Assembly: GCA_023105745.1 (NCBI GenBank)
Contig: JALGQZ010000007.1
Coordinates: 5,315,592 to 5,379,591 of the forward strand
DNA: 64,000 nucleotides
Direction: 5' to 3'
Source of the DNA: Austropuccinia psidii
Lineage: Eukaryota > Basidiomycota > Pucciniomycetes > Pucciniales > Sphaerophragmiaceae
Shown piece after piece: positions 46,197-57,074 of this stretch (its first letter is position 1; every line of letters starts with the position of its first letter). The notes beneath the pieces were generated by a model that did not search any database, had not been told where the DNA came from, and saw nothing but the letters and a program-made list of their open reading frames with translations. Made by a program: the position numbers and the translations under genes.

Positions 46197-46689
46197 TATT
46201 TAATCTAAAAGACCTTTGAAGAGATTTTAATTGGGCTCATCCAATAATAAATTATATTTATAATCATAAAATTATATAATAATTTTATATTTTATTGATT
46301 TTAAAAGCTATTGAGGCATTTGGAAAGCAATTGTACTGTCTTACACATGGTTTTTGACATCCTCAGACTTGCAAAAACTTTTTTTGAGTGACTCTAGTGA
46401 TTAAAAAAGATATTTTATAAATTAAAAATAATTTGATATTAGAAATTAATTGTATAAAAGAATCATATTCATTTTTATTTTATTCTTTAAAAATAAAATC
46501 ATAAAAAACAATAAAAATATTAAAAATCAATAAAAAAGTTATTTGATTCATTTTAATTTCATTTCTTTAATTATTTTCATTTTTTTTAATAAAAAAAGAT
46601 ATAAAAGTTTTTTTACGTGGAAAAATTCCATATCTTGCTAAAAAATAACACTTTTATATAAAAGACTTATATTTATTTGTCTTTTTTAG
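46197..46689 (+). other. AT-rich leader of element F, probable leader intron
   Basis: It ends in a strong 3' splice-like tract TTTGTCTTTTTTAG at 46689. The next exon begins TG, so an upstream exon ending in A would make an AUG (Met-Phe-Glu-Asp-Asn-Pro), as in B and C. I could not identify the 5' splice site. Confidence 0.45.
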
Positions 46690-46839
46690 TGTTTGAAGAC
46701 AACCCAACAGAGGAAAACCAAGCCACTGTTGAAAGATTGGTGGAAGAAACTTGCCAAAGTTCTCCAACACCAATAATCACTAAGAAAAAGAAAGCCAAGA
46801 AATTGGACTTTCCGGGACCCACTATTCAGGACTCTGAAG
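46690..46839 (+). CDS. ORF-a upstream coding exon, element F
   Basis: 150 nt, open: FEDNPTEENQATVERLVEE, then a Lys-rich KKKKAKKLDFPG and TIQDSEG. It ends GAAG before GTGAGT, a perfect 5' splice site. The same exon, same length and phase, occurs in Y (60065-59916). It is acidic, then basic, with no known domain. Joining to 46927 gives ...SEEEAPNTP in the ORF-a frame. Start assignment depends on the inferred leader splice. Confidence 0.5.
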
Positions 46840-46926
46840 GTGAGTACCCCATTTATACATTGCTATAGGAGTATTTCTGTTCCAAAATCCTCTTATTTCT
46901 TATTTTTCTTATAATATGACTACCAG
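46840..46926 (+). other. Short intron of element F containing the gag-pol AUG
   Basis: 87 bp, GTGAGT...ATGACTACCAG with a T-rich tract. ATG at 46916 starts gag-pol (MTTRRGSQYS) 11 nt before the intron end, so splicing removes it. Confidence 0.6.
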
Positions 46927-47058
46927 AAGAGGCTCCCAATACTCCATACAATCAGATGGAGCTGGACTCAGAAGTAGCATTGATTCCTCAAAAGGGGAAA
47001 GGAAGGGCAATATCCCCAGTGGAACAGAATCCACACAAGGAAGTGCTTTATCCCAAAG
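46927..47058 (+). CDS. ORF-a middle coding exon, element F
   Basis: 132 nt reading EEAPNTPYNQMELDSEVAL and PVEQNPHKEVLYPK in the frame different from gag-pol. It ends AAAG before GCAAGT. Without the candidate intron that follows, the frame meets TGA at 47079. Present with the same length in Y. Confidence 0.42.
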
Positions 47059-47124
47059 GCAAGTCCCAGAAATGCCCATGATATCTGAACCTGAATTGGA
47101 ACTAAGTATGAGTAACTCAAATAG
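47059..47124 (+). other. Candidate 66-nt GC-AG intron in the ORF-a frame, element F
   Basis: AAAG|GCAAGT...CAAATAG|GTAC. All three stops of the ORF-a frame in this area (from 47079 to about 47114) lie inside it. Y has the same 66 nt with CAAACAG. Confidence 0.38.
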
Positions 47125-47603
47125 GTACAAATCACATTCAGAGGGCTCAAATAGACATTTACATGAGCCCATACAAACAGTACTACACAGTGTACAAGGA
47201 CAAGGATTGGGAAATGTTGCCCCAAATACACCAAGGAGTGATGAACTCCTGGCACATCCTAAAGAAGTTCCTCAAAGAGGAGGAAATAGTGAGATACTCC
47301 AATGGATGGAATCCACTATCATCCAAACCTCAAATCAAAATGATCAAGGAAAATCATGCCAAAAAGAAGGAGGCAACCAAGGAAGAAGCCCCAGTAGCTT
47401 CTACCAGCAAGCCCCAAGTCAACCCACTTCCCCAAGAAGGGAAGAAGAACAAGCAAAAGAATTGGAGAAAACCAAATTCCCCCAGCTACAGGATTCCCAA
47501 AATCCAAAAAGATGCCATGGACAATATCTTCAACATGGCCAGAACTTTGATGGAATTCAAAGACAAAGAGGAACAAAGAATGAGAAAACCCCATTTCCCA
47601 TAG
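47125..47603 (+). CDS. ORF-a last coding exon, element F
   Basis: Open for 479 nt. Landmarks: YKDKDWEMLPQIHQGVMNSW, FLKEEEIVRYSNGWNPLSS, a Lys-rich linker, KKNKQKNWRKPNSPSYR, then a helical end DAMDNIFNMARTLMEFKDKEE. This matches the layout of ORF-a in B (IHQLLKD, GWNP, basic tract, helical QKLLDLVK end). With 46690-46839, 46927-47058 and the junction base the total is 254 codons including the stop. No enzymatic motif. The same DNA codes for the start of gag-pol in another frame. Confidence 0.5.
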
Positions 47604-48852
47604 AGATAACCTTGTCTCCTGATGTTTTAAATACTCTAACAGAACTTAAAAATAGTATTTTACCTCTTAAAGACATTAAAAATAGTTTATTATCTTTACA
47701 AGAAATAAAGAATAGCTTATCATCTTTATCAAATTTGTTACTTAAAATAAGAAAGAAATTGATAACATTAAGTTTATTGTTGAAAATAATAAACCAAAGA
47801 ATTTAATTGACAATACTCAAAAATTAATACAAGGACAACAAGAGTTGTACAAATACATATGTGATATCAAAGAAAAAACTTTGACAATCAATTATGATGT
47901 GAGTATTGACAATCTTACAGAAAAATTAAATATATTAAGTATTTCTGTAGAAAGATTTGAAGAAATGACTTCATCACATCAAAAATTACTTTTGGACCAT
48001 GTAGAAAAAAATGATGAAGCAAGAATGCATCTGAAAGATGACAGTCAAAGGGAAATAAGGCTTATTACTGAAAAATTGGATGAAATTAATGAACTTAATT
48101 TAAATATGCCAAAGTTATCAACACCATTTTCTCACATAAGAAGCCCTGTTAAACCAAAAGATGAATTAACAAATCCATTCATAACAGACTTTAGTCACCA
48201 AGACAATAACCAGGTCTTAATGAAGGAAGCACCCCAATTGAAAAAATGGCCAACATTCACAGGAGACGGTGAATATGACCACATGTCATTTATCAAGAAG
48301 ATTATGCCATACCGGATGAATTAATCAGTGCAAGATTACATTCATTGTTTGAGAAATCTGCAAAAAGATGGTATTATGGCATAAGACAAACAAATGGCAA
48401 AAATACCTGGTCTTGGTGGAAACAAGAAATAATAACCAAGTGTGCTAATGATGCCTGGAGGTATTAAATAGAAAATGCATTTGAAAATTCTTTCTTTGAC
48501 CCAGACAAAAACAAACCTTTAACTTGGTTCTTGAGACAAGTTGAAAGACTTAATGCATTGTACCCAGAAATGTCACAAAAAATGGTGCATATGAAAATAC
48601 TCAAGAAATGTGGAGGAGAGCTAGAACATCCCCTAGGAAGCAGGTGTATAGAACCATGCTCCACAAAAGATTATATTAGTGCACTAGAAGACATAGTGAC
48701 AAGAACAAAAATTGGCAGGACTTGGAAGAAATTGGACATTAAAAGCCCAAATAAACCATTTTTCAAAAAGATAAATTAAAAGAATCCTTCAAGTCCAATA
48801 CATCTAACAATAATGAGCAAAGAAAATGCAATAATTGTGGAGGTATTGGACA

Positions 48853-48857
48853 CTTAG
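48853..48857. other. Target-site duplication of the X/Y composite (left copy)
   Basis: CTTAG here and at 62587-62591. Removing the insert restores GGIGHLA-NNCL. Confidence 0.93.
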
Positions 48858-50883
48858 TGTAAGGTTTGACTATGAAACAATAAGTAAGAAATTACTAATT
48901 TGTTACTTATTGTACTCTGAATGTCCTTATAATTGAAATAAATAAGATTAAAATAATAATAATAATAAAGAAATATTATTATTATGGCGTAAAAATATCA
49001 TATTATTAAATAAATATAATAATATAGTTAATATTATATAAAATTATAATATTATAAATAATATATTAATATAAAATAATTAATATATTATAAAGCTCTT
49101 TATTATTGGTACCAACAAATAATAAAGGCGTAAAAAACTGTTTTTTATAAATAAAAAACAATTAATAACAATAATATTACCAATATTAAAGTTATATATT
49201 AATATAAATACTATTTATATTAATTAAGAATTATTAAGAGTAATAATAAGAGAGAAATTATTATAATAAGATGAAATAACCTACTTTTAACACTTAAAAT
49301 AATAATTTTGAGATATTTTACGCCAAAAGAATATAATACAACTTTTTCAAATTGTATTTACAATAAAAAATAAAGAAAATTTACTAAATTTCTTGATTTT
49401 ACGTGGAAATGAGTTTTTAGAGAGATTTATGACAAAAACAATTAAAGAATTGATTTAATCACTTAAAAGCAGTGATTAATAATAAGATGATCTTTGGTCT
49501 TTAACAATATAAGAGTTTTATATATAAAGAATAAAGAAATTACCTTTTATTTAATTGATTTAATGTTTTTGATGCGTCTGAGGGGAAAATAGAGTAAAAA
49601 GAGCTCTATTTATAGTAAATACCTCCCTCCTAGAGTCCCACAGGCTTCTAGCAGACGTGTATTGATCATATCCACTGGAATTGATCAATATTTTAAGGTT
49701 TGGAGATGATTACATCACTATCAAACCATATTACCTCATTATTACACCATTATTTAGAGTTATCACTATAACTCTAAAGTTGATGAAATCAGAGGCTTGG
49801 CAGAACCCCAAATTTCGTGGATTTTATTAGTTTTAATCATAAACTAATATTATTCACCAATTTTATCACTCTTAAGACTGTTAAACTTAAATTAGGGTTA
49901 CTGTGAGTGATCATAACTGCTCAAATTAAGCTCAAACTTTGATCCTCAATAACTTTTAAGATTTACACGCTAAAGCAATTCAGAGAGTGAATACTGATAG
50001 CCTGGCATAACCTTATTATGCTGCCAAGAACTTTTCATTACATCATCAAAACCCTAATTTTGATGATTTTTCTTGTAACTCATCTTTTCTGTTGAAATTC
50101 AATATTTTAAACTTCAAACCTTGATTTCAGGGGGTTATACCCTGAATTTAATAATAAAAATTACATCATTCTTCACGAATGAACTAGTAGAATCCAACTG
50201 TATACTTTTTTTTAAGTTTGGACCACTTTCACAACAAAGTGGTCAACAGCTCTGTTGATTTTTATCAATATTTCAACATAGGTTTTAACCTTGTTTATAA
50301 TTTGTAAAAGAAAGTTCATATCTGTGTTCCTACAGTAATTACGTGGTAACTTTATTTTTGGTTCATCATTCTATCATGTATAGTTTAGGAGATATTAGCT
50401 ATGATCCTTGAATATATGCATTGACCAAAAAAGTGCATATATTCAGGTTAATTCCTTAATTATTAACTTTGAAAATTAGCTCATTAATTGTTTTATGTGT
50501 GGGGTTTCTTGGGGAATCCACTGGTACAATTTATTTCACATGTTGTTTCATTAGTTCTTGAGATAAATAAAGTTTTATGGTTTTTATAAGGTATTATACC
50601 TTATAATTCATTAAATATTGACTTTACAGATATGCCATAAAAATGGTATATGTGTATTTTTCCATGGGGAATCCAATGGTATAATTTATTTCACATGTTG
50701 ATTCATTGGCTTTTAAGTTAAACCAATTCTTGTACTAATTTATGGTATTTTTTGTATATTTAAGTAATTATTTTTAATGTATAATTATTCTAAGTAATTT
50801 TAATATAATTATATTGAAGGTATAATTATTCTGAGTCTTTTTGTGACCTTATTGGGTATGTGGTCATATCTCAAAGGCTCACA
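48858..50883 (-). repeat. LTR G (3' LTR of copy X)
   Basis: TGTAAGGTTTGAC...GGCTCACA, 2026 bp, inverse orientation. TATA box at 49607-49614. It differs from H and I at many shared sites (for example GTGGGGTTTC against GTGGAATTGTG near its right end). Confidence 0.93.
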
Positions 50884-51906
50884 TTCCCTACCACCAAAAA
50901 AGATTGTACCACAATCTGATATGTGTGATTAGGGTATCATCCACTGTCCTACCTCTTCATTAGACTTTATCAGTCATGAAGCTCAATAATGCTTGATTTT
51001 GTTATTCTTTAGGTTTTCTTTCATGTCTAAACCTCCTCAGTAGTTTATCAGCATTTGTTATATCTTTCTCAAGTAGGAATTCATCTTCTTGAGTTGGATT
51101 TCTATACCTTACAAGGTATTCTCTTTCTTTTTTGTTCCTTGTCCTTCTTTCTTTAAGGACTTTTACAATTCTTCTTTCTTCTCCTTCTTCCAAAGGGGGA
51201 ATTTCAAGTGGGGGTTTATTTCTTAGTGGAAATAATTCCTTGTCACTTGAGCTGTAAGGTTTTATAAGACTTACAGGGAAAGTTCGGTGTTTATTCATTA
51301 AATCACCTGTGAGTCCCAATTGTACAGCATTGGGTCCATGAAGTGCTTTTACCATAAATGGTCCTGCAAAGGAATCTTTAAATTTCTTTGGTCCTTTCAT
51401 GTTATTAAAGTTATAAGTTGATACTAATACCAAATCTCCTATTTTGAAGTCAGGCTGTTTATGAATTTTGTCCCATCTTTCTTTTGCATATTTGAAAGAG
51501 TCTTGCATGCATCTGTTTGCATGGTGTCTTGCTTTGTCAAGCATTATCTTAAAACTGCTTGCTTCTGGATGTATATCCACTAAGTCCTTTTTGAGGGTAT
51601 CATAAGGAAGTCTTAGATTCCAACCTTTTTCTACCATTGCTGGTGTTTTGCCAGTAGAAGAATGGATTGATGTCTTATATGCCAGCTCAAGTGCTGGTAT
51701 TAGTGTACACCAATCATGGGTAAAACCATCAGAATCTTTGAATTCTAGCCCATAAGCACAGAATCTTCTGATCATATCCTCTAAGGTCTGTATCATTATT
51801 TCTGCTAAACCATCAGTTTGAGGATGATAAGCTGTTGAGAATGATAACTTTGTCCCAAACAAGTTATGGAGATTTGTCCATAATGCTGAAGTGAACTTTG
51901 GGTCTC
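50884..51906 (-). pseudogene. Copy X pol tail (integrase end)
   Basis: The minus-strand frame starts mid-protein at [10 protein letters not shown] (51906) and is open to 51002: [69 protein letters not shown]. It corresponds to the last about 300 residues of the polyprotein. The frame is cut exactly where LTR H begins. 50884-51001 is the non-coding end with a G/A-rich PPT beside LTR G. Confidence 0.88.
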
Positions 51907-53927
51907 TGTAAGGTTTGACTATGAAACAATAAGTAATAAATTACTAATTTGTTACTTATTGTACTCTGAATGTCCTTATAATTGAAATAAGATTAAAAAA
52001 ATAATAATAATAAAGAAATATTATTATTATGGCGTAAAAATATTATATTATTAAATAAATATAATAATATAATTAATATTATATGAAATTATAATATTAT
52101 AAATAATATATTAATATAAAATAATTAATATATTATAAAGCTCTTTATTATTGTTACCAACAAATAATAAAGGCGTAAAAAATTGTTTTTTATAAATAAA
52201 AAACAATTAATAACAATAATATTACCAATATTAGAGTTATATATTAATATAAATACTATTTATATTAATTAAGAATTATTAAGAGTAATAATAAGAGAGA
52301 AATTATTATAATAAGATGAAATAACCTACTTTTAACACTTAAAATAATAATTTTGAGATATTTTACGCCAAATGAATATAATACAACCTTTTCAAATTGT
52401 ATTTACAATAAAAAATAAAGAAAATTTACTAAATTTCTTGATTTTACGTGGAAATGAGTTTTTAGAGAGATTTATGACAAAAACAATTAAAGAATTGATT
52501 TAATCACTTAAAAGCAGTGATTAATAATAAGATGATCTTTGGTCTTTAACAATATAAGAGTTTTATATATAAAGAATAAAGAAATTACCTTTTATTTAAT
52601 TGATTTAATGTTTTTGATGCGTCTGAGGGGAAAATAGAGTAAAAAGAGCTCTATTTATAGTAAATACCTCCCTCCTAGAGTCCAACAGGCTTCTAGTGGA
52701 CGTGTACTGATCATATCCACTGGAATTGATCAATATTTTAAGGTTTGAGGGTGATTACATCATGATCAAACCATATTACATCATTATTACACCATTATTT
52801 AGAGTTATCACTATAACTCTAAGTTTGATGACATCAGAGGCTTGGCAGAACCCCAAATTTCGTGGATTTTATTAGTTTTAATCATAAACTAATAGTATTC
52901 ACTAATTGTATCACTCTTATGACTTTTAAACTTAATTTAAGGTTACAGTAGGTGATCATAACTGCTCAATTTAAGCTCAAACTTTGATCTTTAATAACTT
53001 TTAAGATTTACACGCTACAGCAATTCAGGGAGTGAATTCTGATAGCCTGGAATAACCTTATTATGCTGCCAAGAGCCTTTCATTACATCATCAAAACTCT
53101 AATTTTGATGATTTTCCTTGTAACTCATCTTTTCTGTTGAAATTCAATATTTTAAACTTCAAACCTTGATTTCAGGGGGTTATACCCTGAATTTGATAAT
53201 AAAAATTACATCATTCTTCACGAATGAACTAGTAGAATCCAACTGTATACTTTTTTTAAGTTTGGACCACTTTCACAACAAAGTGGTCAACAGCTCTGTT
53301 GATTTTTATCAATATTTCATCATAGGTTTTAACCTTGTTTATAATTTGTAAAATAAAGTTCATATCTGTGCTCTTACAGTAGCTACGTGGTAACTTTATT
53401 TTTGGTTCATCATTCTATCATGTATAGTTTAGAAGATATTAGCCTTGATCCTTGAATATATGCGTTGACCAAAAAAGTGCATATATTCAGGATAATTCCT
53501 TAAGTATTGACTTTGGAAATTAGCTTATTAATTGTTTTATGTGTGGAATTGTGTGGAGAATCCACTGGTACAATTTATTTCACATGTTGTTTCATTAGTT
53601 CCTGAGATAAATAAGGTTTTCTGGTTTTTATAAGGTATTATACCTTATAATTCATTAAATATTGACTTTACAGATATGCCATAAAAATGGTATATGTGTA
53701 TTTTTCCATGAGGAATCCAATGGTATAATTTATTTTACATGTTGATTCATTGGTTTTTAAGTTAAACCAATTTTTGTACCAATTTATGGTATTTTTTGTA
53801 TATTTAAGTAATTATTTTTAATGTATAATTATTCTAAGTAATTTTAATATTATTTTTTCAAGGTATAATTATTCTTAATCTTTTTTGTGACCTTATTGGG
53901 TATGTGGTCATATCTCAAAGGCTCACA
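51907..53927 (-). repeat. LTR H (3' LTR of copy Y)
   Basis: TGTAAGGTTTGAC...GGCTCACA, 2021 bp. Most diagnostic sites agree with LTR I, but its right-hand about 60-70 bp differ from both I and G. TATA box at 52652-52659. Confidence 0.93.
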
Positions 53928-54044
53928 TTCCCTACCACCAAAAAAGATTGTACCACAATCTGATATGTATGATTAGGGTATCATCCACTGTCCTACCTCT
54001 TCAATAGACTTTATTAGTCTTGAAGCTCAATAATGCTTAACTTT

Positions 54045-57000
54045 TTATTTTTCAGGTTTTCTTTCATGTCTGAACCTTTTTAGTAGTTTATCAGCATTTG
54101 TTATATCTTTCTCAAGTAGCCATTCATCTTCTTGAGTTGAATTTCTATACCTTACAAGGTATTCCCTTTCTTTTTTGGTTCTTGTCCTTCTTTCTTTAAG
54201 GACTTTTACTATTTTCTTTTCCTCTCCTTCTTCCAAGGGGGGAATCTCAAGTGGGGGTTTATTTCTTAGTGGAAATAACTCCTTGTCACTTGAGCTGTAA
54301 GGTTTTATCAGACTTACAGGGAAAGTTGGGTGTTTGTTCATTAGTTCACCTGTGAGTTCTAATTGCACAGCATTGGGTCCATGAAGTGCTTTTATCATAA
54401 ATGGTCCTGCAAAGGAATCTTTCAATTTCTTTGGGCCTTTCTGTTATTGAAATTAAGGGTTGATACTAAAACCAAGTCTCTTATTTTGAAATCAGGTGGC
54501 TTATGACTTTTATCCCATCTTTCTTTTGCATATTTAAAAGAGTCTTGCATGCATCTGTTTGCATGGTGTCTTGCTTTGTCAAGCATTATTTTGAAACTGC
54601 TTGCTGTTGGATGTATATCCACTAAGTCCTTTTTGAGGGTATCATAAGGAAGTCTTGGATTCCAACCTTTCTCTAGCATTGCTGGTGTTTTGCCAGTAGA
54701 AGAATGGATTGATGTCTTATATGCCAGTTCAAGTGCTGGTATTAGTGTACACCAATCATGGGTAAAACCATCAGAATCTTTGAATTCTAGCCCATAAGCA
54801 CAGAATCTTCTGATCATATCCTCTAGGGTCTGTATCATTCTTTCTGCTAAACCATCAGTTAGAGGATGATAAGCTGTTGAGAATGATAACTTTGTCCCAA
54901 ACAAGTTATGGAGATTTGTCCATAATGCTGAAGTGAACTTTGGGTCTCTGTCACTTATAATATTTTGGAATAAGCCTGTGTGGCTAATGACTCTATTCCA
55001 TATCATTATGGCCGTATCTATAGCTGTGTCATCTTTATGACATGGTAAGAACATGGGAGTTTTACTGTACCTGTCAACTAACACTAGGCATGCATTATAA
55101 CTCCTGTCTCCTCCTGGAGGTAAGGCTGTTACCCAATCCATATGAACTATTTCCCATGGGGATTTTGGTTCTTGGATTTGGATCATCATTCCAAATTTCT
55201 TTCCTGTGGCTCTGTTGGCCTTTTGACATCTGTCACAGGTTTGGCAGTACTCTGCAACATCTTTCTTCCAATTTGGCCACCAAGAGCAGGTTTTCACCCT
55301 CTCTAGTGTTCTATCTTCTGAGAGATGTCCAGATGCAACACTATCATGACACTCATGTAAAATAGTGTTTATTAGTGTTCTGTCTGTTAAGGCCATAACA
55401 CATGTGTGTTTTGTTCTATGGTAAAGGATTCCATCAAGGAGGTGGAATCTTCCTTCATCATATGCCTTCTTCCATATTTCATCCAGTTTTGATGAAAGTG
55501 ATGGATCTTTGCAGTCTTTCATTAGAAGTTGGCTTAAGATATGGCAATTTTTGTCTGTCTTATAGCTTTCTTTAACTTGGTTAAAGAATTCTGTGCCAAT
55601 GTCTGTAACACATATTCCTTCTATATGGTGCTCTTCTTGTGGTACCCATGCTGGATTGTCAGGGGTATTTGCTAGAGCCCATCTGCTAAGTCCATCTGCA
55701 TTTTTGTGAATATTTCCAGATTTATGAACAATAGTCATATTTCCTCTATATTCCTGGATAGCAATTTGCCATCTCAGCATATGTCTATTTGGAGTCTTCA
55801 TATTTAATAGTGATTTAACAACATTACAGTCTGTGATTACATCAAATACTGTGCCATCCAAATAATAATGCAGTTTTTCTAAAGCCCACACTAGGTATAA
55901 GCATTCCATTTGGCTTGCTCCATACCTTGCTTCTGTTGGCTTTATTTGCCTTGAAATGAAACAAATTGGTCCTTCCACTGGTTTATCATTAATAATTTGT
56001 GTTTGGTGAAGTGCAGCACCTAGTCCTTCTCCACAAGCATCAATGTACAGTTTGAAGGGTATTTTCCAATCTGGCATTAGAAGAAATGGGGCATTTGTTA
56101 AGGAATTTTTCAATTCTTCATATGCCTTGACTCTTTCTTCTGTCATCTCATATACTTTTTGTTGGTCACATAGCTTATACAAGGATTTAGCAATTTTTGC
56201 AAAGTCCTTTATATGCTGTCTATAGTAACCAGCAAATCCTAGAAATGATTGCATTTCTTTTTTGGTTTGAGGCATTGGTTTAAGTAGTACTGGTGCTAAT
56301 TTATTTTTGTCTATGCCTAGACTTAGTCCAGATACTACATGTCCTAGTGCTTTTAATTCACTATATGCAAAATGACACTTTTTCAAGGAATTTTCATATT
56401 CACTTGGACTATTTTTTGTAGTACCCTTTCTAGTCTTGTAAGGTGATTTTCCCAAGTTTCTGAGCAAACTATAATATCATCAATATAGATAATTAACCAT
56501 CCTTCTGATAATTCTTCAGGAAATATGGTATTCATCATTCTTTGATAATGGGAAGGTGCATTTTTTATCCCAAATGGCATTCTTAAGTATTCAAAAATTC
56601 CACAATGGACTATTATTCTTAGTAGTTTCTTGGCATTATCTGTTAAGACATTTTGATGAAAACCCTTAAGAGCATCCATAGCTGTGATGAACTTAGCTTG
56701 TGACAATTGGGTCAATGTCTCATGGATTCTGGGTATTGGATATCTGTCTGGAATGGTATAGGTATTCAGGGCTCTGAAGTCTCCTACCATCCTTGATTTT
56801 CCATTATGCCAAGTTATAATGACAGGTGCAGTAACTTCTACTTGTTCATTATGTCCAACCTTTCTTAATACTCCAAGGTCCATTAATTCTTTAATGTGCA
56901 CCTCTAAGGCTTCTCTAGCCCTTGGGCTGGCTGGATAAGCAGGTCTTCTTAATAAAGGTGGGTAAGGTTTTTCTACCTTAAGAATTATATCCACTTCATG

Positions 57001-57074
57001 TCCAATTATGGCACTTAGTGGCTCTTTGTCAGTTGCAAAGGCATTTTTATACTTAAATAAGAGGTCAATCAATT
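54045..57074 (-). pseudogene. Copy Y pol: RT, RNase H, integrase, with frameshifts
   Basis: 57072-56383: RT with GHEVDIILKVEKPYPPLL and [12 protein letters not shown] (active Asp pair present). After a frameshift near 56395, 56467-54422 holds the RT connection, RNase H ([27 protein letters not shown]), integrase His/Cys ([23 protein letters not shown]) and core (VDRYSKT, SDRDPKF, DGLAERM). A further frameshift near 54430 leads to the tail 54425-54045 ([15 protein letters not shown]). Compared with X and F, each break is a one-base change, so this copy was functional until recently. Confidence 0.92.

Larger units (their letters stand above)
46916..48857 (+). pseudogene. Element F gag, first part
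   Basis: MTTRRGSQYSIQSDG... is open to 47806 (Ser/Gln-rich, then helical LTELKNSILPLKDIKNSL repeats), then shifts frame. 47845-48324 holds coiled-coil-like sequence (NLTEKLNILSISVERFEE) and LKKWPTFTGDGEYDHMSF. A deletion removes part of the capsid. 48531-48779 has QVERLNALYPEMSQKM and a CCHC start (CNNCGGIGHL) at about 48830. The X/Y composite is inserted at 48857, within the zinc knuckle. The frame resumes at 62592. Confidence 0.85.
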
